From Seiridium cupressi (taxonomy: Eukaryota; Ascomycota; Sordariomycetes; Amphisphaeriales; Sporocadaceae), in contig JARVKI010000008.1 in assembly GCA_036674765.1 (NCBI GenBank), positions 186,001-250,000 on the forward strand: 64,000 nt of DNA. Reading direction: 5' to 3'. Shown here piece by piece: positions 30,872-40,003 of this stretch; position 1 is the first letter of the stretch, and each line of letters opens with the position of its first letter. The notes beneath the pieces were generated by a model. It ran no database searches and had not been told where the DNA came from. It was given only the letters and a program-made list of their open reading frames with translations. A program made the translations under genes and the position numbers.

Positions 30872-33800
30872 CTATGCTCCGTCAAAGGTTAACCGCAACT
30901 TCTTGGCGGGAAAGTCCATGACCGTTGATTTTGTCTTGTGCCTTTTGTGTCCACTTTTCCTTCTTATATGGAATGCCTCGTCTTGTGGATCATCCACACT
31001 GGTGGCAGGTGTCGAAACCGGATCATCGATAAGATGTGCCATTGGGTCGCGTGCCCAAGTCTTCATCGCTTCCCCATCATCTTCGATAATCCCTTCTGCT
31101 AGGCTCGTATCGTCTCGGAGATCATCGCTGATGGCAGGCATCTCATCCAAAGCCTGTACATCAACCTTCTTGGTGAAAGAGTCGTCGTGCAGGGTGCCGA
31201 AACAGGCTTCTCTAATGCTCAGACCAAGTGCAAGAGCAACTTGTCGAGCCACACTGTTTCCTACGATGTGCCACTGCTGAGCAGGTTTACCCGTAATCAC
31301 TTCATGATCCAGGAATCCTTGTGCTCTCCGAACTTCCAGTAGAGACAGTGGCCGGGGTTGCCGCCAGTGATTCACGAACCCCGTTTTCCTATCTGTCGGA
31401 CCACAGACAGTCACTACGGTACGGAACAATCCTCGAGGATCAACGCGACCCCATCCCTTTGATCCCGGTTGCATGCGAAATTCTTTCGGGTTCGGAAAGT
31501 AATAATCTCGATCAGCGGGGGCAATAGTGCCCGCAAAGTGTTTCCCGTTCTCGTCGTAACCGAAGTAGGCTCTATCAAAGCTCAAGCCATACGGCTGAAT
31601 AGGGATTTGTCTTATTTGATTCCTGATCCGGGGAGTGAATCCGATCGATATCCGATGGTCGGGATGCCCCACGCAATAATCTGCTTTCCCGTCGCGGATA
31701 TCTGGAAGTTGACCAGCCGCTTCAGAACAGCTTACAAATTTGAATGGGGTTGGGGTGTGCAACCTCTCCCCAAACGGCTGGCCATTTGACATCTTCCCCA
31801 AAGATCCCATATTAGTGCCGGGAGGGTGTGAATGTGTGAGAGCAGGCGCTTTTGGCATCTTGACTCCTGGGGCTGCGAAGCTGAGGAATACACGGCATCT
31901 TGACTGCGGTGCGCCGTAAGACCAAGCATCAGCGTAAATGATGCGAACTTGATAACCCAGGCCAACAATCGAGCATACTAGTTGCGAGAAGAAGCACTCG
32001 TCTCGCTTGTCGCGTGCCATAACCATGGATTGAACATTTTCTAACAGTCCGTACTGTGGGCGGTAGAAATCAACGAACGACGCAAAAGAAGCGACCAAGG
32101 ACCGATTCTTCCATTGCTTTAGCGACTTCTGATCCTGAACCTTGGTCAGACGGGAGAAGCCCTGGCATGGTGAACCACCTGAGATGAACTGGACGTCTCC
32201 AGGCTGTGGCGTATCTGGGCATCCGGTGAGAGCCCGCTGTAGAAGATCATCTACGGAGCCAAGGAACGGCGTGCACGTGCCTGACACACAATTTGCCATG
32301 TAAGAGTGTATAGCATTTGAGGAGATATCGTTTGCCCACTTCATCTGCACCCCACCGCCATCTTCAATTCCTCTGCCGAAATTTCCGCCTCCACAGAAAA
32401 GATCTAAGCCTCGCAATTTTTGGGGTGTAGAAGTGTCATCTGGGCCAAAACCTTGCCGAAAAGCAAGGGATATCACATCGTCGATTGGTTCGAGCCTGTC
32501 CACTCCATCACGCGTTTGTCGATGTGTAAGGTAGAAAGTGTCGCCAGTCCCGCCGCGATTATATGGAGCAGGAACCACATCTCCCATGCGAAAAGCTCGA
32601 ACCACACAGTGACGGACGATTCGCTTAGAATCTATTTCGACAAGTTGATCAGTGTATATGAGCTCGTTAACAGGATGATGTCGTGTCTTGTCCACATCAT
32701 TTCGGCGAAGCAGTCTGCGAAGTCTGGCCCATCGTTTGCGGTTCTCTCTATAGACAGTGTCGACGACGAAAGCATCGAGGCAAGTACGCTTTGGTAGTTT
32801 GGCCAAAACCGTGTCCCCTTGTTTGTACTTACGCTGCTCACTACGATGCTTGATCAACTTATGATGGTCGCACGCTAAGTGATCCTCGTTTAACGCGACC
32901 CAGCATCGCTCCCCAGCCAGATATGTCTGCCTAACGAAAAATTCGGTGGGCATTATCGAGTTAGAGTCGCCAAACCAAGAGACTCTGTGGGTAGCCAGAA
33001 CATCTTGCTGGTCGATACGTGCTGTCTTACAGGTGCACGTATCTGACAGAAACAGCTCATTTGGCCAAGGGTACTTCATTAATGCACAAGGTGTATCCCT
33101 CGGTTGATACATCCAGATGACATCAAAGGCCCTGTGGCCAACTGGAGATATATGGACCTTCTGAACCATACCGTACCACACGTAGTCGGAATCGTGATGT
33201 CTCGATGTTTCACGCTTCCATTTGGTTCCAGTTTCTTCCTCATCAGGCGGAGTCGAGATGACATCTCCTGCTTCGATCTTTGCTAGGAAGTCTTGGTCGT
33301 TCCTGTCTCGGTTACTTCCCCGGTGGAAGTTCTGTTGCGTGCAACTGGTATATTGCAACTGTTTCAGTTGATGGGTATAGACGGACGTAGCAAGTGGAAC
33401 CGATTCCATGATGTTGTCGAACCCCATGTGACTAAATAAGTCGTAAATATAGGGTGTGACGATAGTTTCGGCAATTTTCTCTTCGCCCTTGCCTTTCCTC
33501 GTTCGCTTCGTTCCCCTCCCAGGAGTAGTGTTATCTTCATCTGTACTTTCCTCGGTCGGGCGTAAGGACAGCGAAGAGACCATTGGCGAATAATAGCCTC
33601 CTCTTATTTGGGCCCAAAATTCATGCCAGGTTGCAATCTTTCTAACAGGCAGGGGCAAGCCAAGGGCCTCTTTCCAAAGAAACTCAATATTGGCAACAAC
33701 GGCTGTCCGAAAGTCACGGGAACCATGAGCCGCATACCAACGCTGAAAGGAAACCACCTTGCCGTGTTTACTCAGGACGTAATCAGAAAACCTCTCTCGA

Positions 33801-34843
33801 AAGTCGTCAAGCCTTGCCCGGCGCTTCTTGTCAAGAAGATGGGAGCAATAATCCACAACGTGCTTCGCCAGGTCTGCTATCCAGAGAAACGGCGTCCAAA
33901 ATCTTGCGTATTCTAGCGAAGGCTTCTGCAGCTTGTAGTAGATCTCCTTTCGATGATTTAGTTCGGAGCGTATCCAGATTTGATCATCGACGGAGTGCTC
34001 CTCATCATCGTAGTTTCCAATCGGCAGTTCACGAAATGGAATCTTTTTGAGAAAGAATTTCTTGTCGCCAACGCTCAGTATACCGTCGAAGTAAAACTTG
34101 TCGGAGGCTGCCCGAGTGGCAAGATGCTGCAGTGGTCGCATTTCATTTGGGTAAATAGCGCTATCAAGATAGATGGTGAAGTTCGAAAGATCGATTTCGA
34201 CGAAACCGTCCAGATCGGGCGTTCTCTGTTTGAGGACATCGAGAAGTGCAATCATAGCGACTGGCTCACTGGCAATCGGAGCTCCTGGGTCGAAACCTCG
34301 ATACAGGGATCTTGGATTGCTTAATGTAGATTGCGGTAATTCCACAATGATGTTCTCACATGTTGGTATCGCATCAGTGGACGTAGCGTGATCTGTTCCT
34401 GGAACCACATCTAAGCTGAGAAGCTGTTGCTTGGAGGTGACGGTCGACGGGAGGCGAAGTTCCTCGAATTCTTTTTCTGGAGGTTCCAAGCTCCCTGACC
34501 ATATTGTGTCGGTCGTGCTGTCTCTAGAATATATAGAGTGAGAAGCTGACAGACCCGTATCATTCGTGCAAATTTCCTCTGGCGTAGTTGGGTCACTTCC
34601 AAACATATCTCCAAATTTGGTCCATTTTGATCGCTGACCTATTGGTGTCGACGGTTGAAGCCCGAGGCCCTTCATCTCGGGACTTTTTGCGTCTTGGCCA
34701 GAAATCCAGAGGAACTCGCGCAAGATGGCACCAGTATCCACCTGTCCACCGTACTCATAAAATATCGCGATCCATGGGCGGTTGCGGGCAGATAAAAATT
34801 CAACACCGTCAAATTGTGAACGTATCCCAGCGTATCTTCCCAA
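30872..34843 (-). CDS. dim-2: DIM-2-type DNA (cytosine-5) methyltransferase with BAH region
   Basis: An open frame of 1323 codons. The N-terminal half matches the DIM-2 layout (segments ELPIGNYDDE, QIWIRSELNHRKEIYY and FLWIADLAKHVVDYC), then a BAH-like region (GDVISTPPDE to CTCKT and the following VLAKLP segment), then a full C5-methyltransferase domain: motif I DLFCGGGNFGRG, motif IV GSPCQGFSR with the catalytic Cys, motif VI ENVQ, motif VIII QSRCRVFLSF and motif X VGNSVARQ. DIM-2 is recruited by HP1 to H3K9-methylated, RIP-mutated DNA and methylates it. The frame at its 5' edge has no ATG (34843 is TTG); the first in-frame ATG is at 34675, so either translation starts there or a short upstream exon is spliced on. 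A basic peptide beginning at an ATG at 34932 in another frame could be such an exon. An AT-rich island lies just upstream. Confidence 0.93.
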   Translation of the reverse strand: MGRYAGIRSQFDGVEFLSARNRPWIAIFYEYGGQVDTGAILREFLWISGQDAKSPEMKGLGLQPSTPIGQRSKWTKFGDMFGSDPTTPEEICTNDTGLSASHSIYSRDSTTDTIWSGSLEPPEKEFEELRLPSTVTSKQQLLSLDVVPGTDHATSTDAIPTCENIIVELPQSTLSNPRSLYRGFDPGAPIASEPVAMIALLDVLKQRTPDLDGFVEIDLSNFTIYLDSAIYPNEMRPLQHLATRAASDKFYFDGILSVGDKKFFLKKIPFRELPIGNYDDEEHSVDDQIWIRSELNHRKEIYYKLQKPSLEYARFWTPFLWIADLAKHVVDYCSHLLDKKRRARLDDFRERFSDYVLSKHGKVVSFQRWYAAHGSRDFRTAVVANIEFLWKEALGLPLPVRKIATWHEFWAQIRGGYYSPMVSSLSLRPTEESTDEDNTTPGRGTKRTRKGKGEEKIAETIVTPYIYDLFSHMGFDNIMESVPLATSVYTHQLKQLQYTSCTQQNFHRGSNRDRNDQDFLAKIEAGDVISTPPDEEETGTKWKRETSRHHDSDYVWYGMVQKVHISPVGHRAFDVIWMYQPRDTPCALMKYPWPNELFLSDTCTCKTARIDQQDVLATHRVSWFGDSNSIMPTEFFVRQTYLAGERCWVALNEDHLACDHHKLIKHRSEQRKYKQGDTVLAKLPKRTCLDAFVVDTVYRENRKRWARLRRLLRRNDVDKTRHHPVNELIYTDQLVEIDSKRIVRHCVVRAFRMGDVVPAPYNRGGTGDTFYLTHRQTRDGVDRLEPIDDVISLAFRQGFGPDDTSTPQKLRGLDLFCGGGNFGRGIEDGGGVQMKWANDISSNAIHSYMANCVSGTCTPFLGSVDDLLQRALTGCPDTPQPGDVQFISGGSPCQGFSRLTKVQDQKSLKQWKNRSLVASFASFVDFYRPQYGLLENVQSMVMARDKRDECFFSQLVCSIVGLGYQVRIIYADAWSYGAPQSRCRVFLSFAAPGVKMPKAPALTHSHPPGTNMGSLGKMSNGQPFGERLHTPTPFKFVSCSEAAGQLPDIRDGKADYCVGHPDHRISIGFTPRIRNQIRQIPIQPYGLSFDRAYFGYDENGKHFAGTIAPADRDYYFPNPKEFRMQPGSKGWGRVDPRGLFRTVVTVCGPTDRKTGFVNHWRQPRPLSLLEVRRAQGFLDHEVITGKPAQQWHIVGNSVARQVALALGLSIREACFGTLHDDSFTKKVDVQALDEMPAISDDLRDDTSLAEGIIEDDGEAMKTWARDPMAHLIDDPVSTPATSVDDPQDEAFHIRRKSGHKRHKTKSTVMDFPAKKLRLTFDGA

Positions 34844-35469
34844 CTCCTGGGATGTTGTGTACCTGGCACGCTACGCGACGTGATCTGAGATGTGATTGTG
34901 ATAGAAATTTGCTTTTTAGTCGGAAACGCCAAGAAAGAAGTTGTACCCAGAATCGCGTCGGTTTGCGAATATTTGAAGAGAAGATGAAATTTTATGGATC
35001 TCCTGGAAGATTGTTGCGCTTGTGAATGCCTGGAGGTATCGGGGATAAATTAAATATTGGTTCGCAGCAAAGGGCGACTTGATGAATCCATTCCAGTGAA
35101 ATGGCAGGCACGCGACGGGAGCGCCAAATGGAGTTCACGCCACGTGAGCCAATCAGAGACGCTACTATTTTCGAAGTCGCGGGGTGGGTCTCGCGCTCCT
35201 TCCCGCTTGCAGCATGTTTGCAGCATGCAGGAACGGGTCAAAGCGCGACATCAAATCTTAGTCATCCACTGCTCAACGTCAACGTCAACGGGCGCATTAT
35301 CATGACTCAGAGGCATTGCATGCCGCCATGGCATCGGGTACCTCAATTGAATTCATTTCTGTGTATGAAATCCCGTCCAGTGGTCTGTGCTGTCACTCAG
35401 TTTACGATAGACATACTGAAAGCACTCTATTACATACCTAATGACCACACGCGCATAGCATTGGAATGG
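34844..35469. other. DIM-2 upstream region
   Basis: About 630 nt of normal base composition between DIM-2 and the AT-rich block. An ATG-led frame (34932 downwards) overlaps the DIM-2 5' end and may include its first exon. No other gene. Confidence 0.45.
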
Positions 35470-36000
35470 CGCTGAGCTGAATTAATAGAGTTACAATGCT
35501 GAATTAAGATAAGGCAAAGATTAAAAATGGCTACTATATTATTTCTTATCTGCCTAATAAACTGAATTTAAGGAACGACAGTATTATCGGCTGGCTTTTA
35601 TTTAATATGTAAAGGATATAACTGGAAAGCCGAATAAAAAAGCATTTAATTTTTAACGATAATTAAAATAGCTTAAAATTAGAATTATAAAATAAATATT
35701 TAATAAGTTATTTTTATTTTAAACGAGTATTAAATAAAATTATTAAATAATATATATATAAAACTTATATATATTTAATATAAATGTTTATAATATTTTA
35801 ATATAAAAAAAATATAAAAATATATATCTCTTCTACTATTATATTAATAATATTAATATAATAAATATAAAACTGGAAATAAAAATCTGCATAATGCTAA
35901 AATAAATTATTAACAGAAAAAAAAGTCCAAAAAAAGAATATCAGGAAGAGAATACCAAGAAGCAGGAGAGGAGGGGGCTGACGAAAGGAAAATTTATAAA
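35470..36000. repeat. AT-rich, RIP-like island
   Basis: From about 35470 to 35930 the sequence is almost only A and T, with many TpA steps (runs such as TTATATATATTTAATATAA), almost no CpA/TpG pairs and no intact coding frame. This contrasts sharply with the GC-balanced flanks. It is the usual picture of a repeat destroyed by RIP and is the only such block in the window. No inverted ends or target duplication could be identified by eye. The original element cannot be recognised. Confidence 0.7.
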
Positions 36001-36263
36001 ACGGAAAGAGAAAAAAAAACTTGCCAACGCCCATAGTAACCATTCCGTACTGGCGACCCAACCTCGTGGAAGGGACAAATCGAATCTTAGTCACTGTGTT
36101 GTCGGGGCGACCATCCATCATCTCATGCAGCCGCCCAGGTGACCCCGGGCAGCCGTACAGTCCGATTAACAGACGCCCTTCCAACTGCTAGGTTCGAACT
36201 AGCTACCTGGACTCCAAGGAGCCGGCAACGCCGTTGGCGGGCTGACCGTTACACCACGAAACC
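35920..36263 (-). mobile_element. Candidate tRNA-derived SINE with pol III A and B boxes
   Basis: Reading the minus strand from 36263, the sequence begins like a tRNA: GGTTTCG, A box TGGTGTAACGG (36256-36246), then B box GTTCGAACC (about 36199-36191), spaced about 57 nt, both fitting RNA polymerase III promoter consensus. The B box lies in a perfect T-arm-like hairpin (GCTAG/CTAGC). But the bases after the T arm do not pair with the 5' acceptor half, so it is not a functional tRNA. A GC-balanced body of some 200 nt follows, and the unit ends in pyrimidine and T runs (TTTTTTTT near 35927), like a pol III terminator, at the edge of the AT-rich island. This is the layout of a SINE. Copy number elsewhere is unknown. 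Confidence 0.4.
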
Positions 36264-36773
36264 GCTCAGGTGGTCCTGAGCGCTGGTGCGCTGGTCGTTG
36301 TGCAAACGACCGCAAGGTAGGATCAAATACCCAGCCCCTCCATTCAACAGATCTGTGCAATCAGTATCTGCTATTAGAATAGCAATCAGCCGCCCTTGGA
36401 TATCCAGATAAGCCCATGGCCCGACCATACGAGATTTTGCGGTAAGGCTCACGATAGCAGAAGACAAGCTACAGTAGTCAGTCTCATTACGAGTGTTTGT
36501 ATCCGACGAGAGCAGTATTCTTTTCATGCAAGTATCTGCAGCGGCATGAGTACCTTGTGACTTGTTCCAGAAGTCTCCCGGGGGATGGATGATATTTCAT
36601 GCAATAGTTGCCTAGGTTCTCTTGAATCTCAAGCAAGATTGCTCGTAAGCAGAAAGCATAGGAACGCAGAGATCTACGACAAGTCAGAAACGCGAACGCA
36701 GCGTGATCATTAAGTTACATATATAAATTCGTTGTTTATGGGTATCACGTATAATATTATACATCTTGAAGGA
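36264..36773. other. Intergenic region downstream of the helical-repeat gene
   Basis: About 510 nt. A perfect inverted repeat GCTCAGG-TGGT-CCTGAGC (36264-36281) abuts the tRNA-like element. No gene seen. Confidence 0.45.
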
Positions 36774-39443
36774 CTAGGCTGATGCCAACATTCTGGCGAA
36801 CGTCTCTTCCCCTCGTTCCAGGTTCTTTTCCAGGGCTGGCTCATGAGCCTGTCGTCGCCACGGAGCCTCAGCTCGTTGCTGTAACTTCAATGACCCTCCG
36901 CGCTTATCAGCTTCTACATAGGATTCTATGTCTTCCGGCGATGGCCATTTCCAGGATGAATCTCCCTCCGTGATCGTCTGCATTTTCGTGTCTACCTCGG
37001 CACGGGTAGTGGCAGCCAAATTTGGGCCAGCAAATGCTTCGAACGCGCACAGTGTTTTGGCTATCATGAGGCGCCCGCCATCTCCCTTTCGTTCGACTTC
37101 TTCATCCACCAAATCTTTATGCTCCAGTATCCAATCAAGCAATGCAACCATTGCCTGTGTATCCTCCATGAAAGCTAGCGTGCGCATGTATCCATGTAGA
37201 TAAGCTGGAGCAATTGGATGAAGATATTGTGGAAGATCAAATCTCGATGTCGGTCGCACAATAGGCGTACTCATCTTGCCCCACATATGCTTCAACATTT
37301 GATTGGCTTCGCGAAGCAATGTTCCAGCACGAGAGTTCCCTTGCATAAGGAGTACTGGTAATTGTGTCTCTGAGTGTCGCAAGTCGAGGTCAACCCGATC
37401 GAGCTGGGACACAGCTAGCTTCTGGACCGTGCGGCAAAGATAGAGAAAAACCTCTGGGTCGAAGCCGATGCTTTTTTCCACGGATCCACAGAGCTGGAGG
37501 AACACATCTAGTGCTTCCACGTCGTTCGCAATTCGCTCCCTGTTGACTAGAGCCAGATTGGGTCGTGCTAGGGCTCTGCAAATGATCTGCCAGGCAGGTC
37601 GGAATGTCGCCGCCTCAGTCGTACCCGGGGCTAACCTCGCCTTGGTCAGGGTGATGGCTTGTTGTAATTGAGAAAGTTCGCGATGGGATATCTTTTCTCT
37701 CCCGCGACGATCTGGATGCAGGCGGCAGAGCAATTGTATGTAGCTTTTGAATAGTAGTAGGGGAATGCGTCGTAGAACTGCGTGAAGATGCCCCTTCGTT
37801 GATAGCATGTGGGCTATAGCCTCAGCATTTACAGTGCTATCTCGCAGGTATTGCTGTCCTTCGGCAACCGATCGAGCGTTGGCTACGAGGTGTTGTAAGC
37901 ATATTCCTTGTGGTCTAATGCCGTGGCTTAACATGTGTTGGTACAATTCTCGCAATGTTGGTGGAGTCAATCGGGCAAGTTCGTACTCGCTATAATTGCC
38001 ATGATGGATAGGGAGTACCTCCCTGGAATCTCCGGGCAATGGTTCATTTATATCATGGGCTTCCGCAGCCTGTAGTTTGAGAAACATCTCAGTGTAGACC
38101 TGGAGGGTTGGTTCAACGTCCGTGAACGAGTTAAATGCTCGCCAGGCTTCTTGGGCGTTCCGCGTTGCGCGCATCTTCATCGCCCAAACGGTAAAAAAGT
38201 TGTCGTGCTCCTTGTCATCCCTCCACTCAGTCGGCGCAAGACTACGGGTTTGGATCGTCGGTGGTTGATCAATAGCTTCACCACCCAATACAGTCAAAGC
38301 CCTCCCATAGTCATCAAGCGGGTAGCCAGACTCCGTCGCCAGGGCGCCAGCTTTTACGCTGCGTGATTGATCATCCTCTGGTGTTCTCTTTGCGTCGTGG
38401 CCATCAAAATCTTGTCTGTACGGTGGCCAAGACTTGGCATACCTCAAGGCAACTCCTCGCTCCGCGGCAGACTTCTTCTGTGCCACAAGGACTTTGCGAA
38501 TGGCTCGATAGCTAAGCCTGTCTATCACAAGAGGACGGTCCATCGAGTCGGACATAGCCAGTAGTTTCCTCTGAGCTCGCCAATTGAACTCCATGTGACG
38601 GATTGGTTCGAACGACGCCGGCTGACTGAATTCCACAAGTGCCGTATTGAACACTTTGCACCTTTTGTGATAGTTGTTCACATTGCCTTCAATTTTTGGT
38701 AAGTTCAATATATAGTTCTCGGTCAGGTCTGCCAAGGCCGTAATTGACCTTGGCCAAAAGCTCAATACCCGTTTCACTAACCGGCGAAGGAGCTTTAGGA
38801 ACTTAGGCGCGCTGAGTCGTAATCTGTGGTCTTCTGGGGATATGGTGCCAGGTTCCAGCCGATCAGTGTGGGATGTTCGCGATGTTAAATATTGCTTCGT
38901 GATGTAGTCTAAAACCTTGGTTAGGGAATCCGAAGATCGAAAGGGTCGGCTGCTCGAGAGCATAACCATCAGCACAAACAAAGGCTTTGGTTTGTTGGTG
39001 GAAACCAGTCGCGAGACGCAGGCATCACCGTCCTCGGCAGACAAAATCCAGACCCAGTGATCAATATCTGCTTCGAGCCAACCTCTCTTTTCGAGACTAC
39101 TGAGGCGATCCTTCCACATGATATGGTCCGTACTGGCAACGATATTGGCTAACTTCTTGTCGTCGCTTAAATCTTGTTGCCTCAACAGCTTCTGGAAGGT
39201 CACAAGAGGCAGTCGCTCATTGTTCATCTTAGCCATAGCTCTAAAGAGGTAGCCATAGCGACGGGATTGCTCGGGGGTCCTGCGCTCGAGTCTAAGGGCT
39301 AATACACGGGATGGCTTGATCCTCAAGTTGGGGGATCGATGCCGGCTCGTACTTGTTAGGCCGGATAGTATCTGCGAAAGGTTGGCCTTCGTACCCCAGA
39401 GCGAGCCGGCGCGTCGTGGAGAGATTAGCGATTTGACGCTCAT
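36774..39443 (-). CDS. Large putative mitochondrial helical-repeat (PPR-like) protein, function unknown
   Basis: 889 residues from the ATG at 39443. The N-terminus is basic, Ser-rich and free of acidic residues (SVKSLISPRRAGSLWG), as in mitochondrial presequences. The rest is almost wholly helical with many Leu/Arg pairs and repeated 35-residue-like units, consistent with a PPR/TPR-type RNA-binding organellar factor, although I cannot match a named family. The frame is open 54 codons further upstream but that part includes a clear 64-nt intron (39542-39479, GTGAGT...CAACAG), so the upstream portion is a spliced 5' leader and 39443 is the natural start. Head-to-head with an RMND1-type mitochondrial gene. 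Confidence 0.7.
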   Translation of the reverse strand: MSVKSLISPRRAGSLWGTKANLSQILSGLTSTSRHRSPNLRIKPSRVLALRLERRTPEQSRRYGYLFRAMAKMNNERLPLVTFQKLLRQQDLSDDKKLANIVASTDHIMWKDRLSSLEKRGWLEADIDHWVWILSAEDGDACVSRLVSTNKPKPLFVLMVMLSSSRPFRSSDSLTKVLDYITKQYLTSRTSHTDRLEPGTISPEDHRLRLSAPKFLKLLRRLVKRVLSFWPRSITALADLTENYILNLPKIEGNVNNYHKRCKVFNTALVEFSQPASFEPIRHMEFNWRAQRKLLAMSDSMDRPLVIDRLSYRAIRKVLVAQKKSAAERGVALRYAKSWPPYRQDFDGHDAKRTPEDDQSRSVKAGALATESGYPLDDYGRALTVLGGEAIDQPPTIQTRSLAPTEWRDDKEHDNFFTVWAMKMRATRNAQEAWRAFNSFTDVEPTLQVYTEMFLKLQAAEAHDINEPLPGDSREVLPIHHGNYSEYELARLTPPTLRELYQHMLSHGIRPQGICLQHLVANARSVAEGQQYLRDSTVNAEAIAHMLSTKGHLHAVLRRIPLLLFKSYIQLLCRLHPDRRGREKISHRELSQLQQAITLTKARLAPGTTEAATFRPAWQIICRALARPNLALVNRERIANDVEALDVFLQLCGSVEKSIGFDPEVFLYLCRTVQKLAVSQLDRVDLDLRHSETQLPVLLMQGNSRAGTLLREANQMLKHMWGKMSTPIVRPTSRFDLPQYLHPIAPAYLHGYMRTLAFMEDTQAMVALLDWILEHKDLVDEEVERKGDGGRLMIAKTLCAFEAFAGPNLAATTRAEVDTKMQTITEGDSSWKWPSPEDIESYVEADKRGGSLKLQQRAEAPWRRQAHEPALEKNLERGEETFARMLASA

Positions 39444-40003
39444 TTCGGCGGTTGTATCGAGAATAGTCGCATAAATACTGTTGGTCGAGGTACTGTCAGT
39501 AATGTTCATGATCGGTCCGAGTAAGGTGTTTTGTGTACTCACCTCTATAGGTCTGGGCTGGTTGACAATATGCCCCCTTGCCAGCTTCTGAAGGCATGGG
39601 TTCAAGCAAGTTCGGCATGGTTCCTAGACAAGTTTTGGAGTCGGACTTGTCTGTTTCTTGGTGAGCTTCAGAAGAGAGTAAGTTATGTGGTAGGAAGCAA
39701 TGGCCTCATGATCAAATCGCATCGCCATGAAGGCATGCTGGTACGGGATATGGAAATGCGCCGCTGATCTCCGGTTCTCGAAGGCAGCACTTAAAAGTGG
39801 GGGATGTGCAGATAAGAATTCCTTATCGCGGGATCCCGCATGTACCCGAGTATTTTTCTACTCCAGAGCGTTGACGTCGCTCGAGGTTGCTAGCGGTCGT
39901 CTTTTGCCAACTGCTTTGGACGTCGACCTGGGACGACTTCTTCGGTCTTACATCTGCGCAACTCCACCCTTCCACTCAATGGCACGCTCACGGTAACGGA
40001 ACA
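39444..40003. promoter_or_regulatory. Divergent promoter of two probable mitochondrial genes, with a 5' leader intron
   Basis: 560 nt between the start codons of the helical-repeat protein and the RMND1 homologue. The minus-strand transcript has an intron at 39542-39479 in its leader. The two genes probably share control elements. Confidence 0.55.

Noticed and set aside
36185..36263. Functional tRNA gene on the minus strand
   Set aside because: A and B boxes and a T-arm are present, but the 5' acceptor GGTTTCG does not pair with the bases after the T arm (AGTTGGA) and no clean anticodon arm could be drawn; treated as a tRNA-derived element instead.
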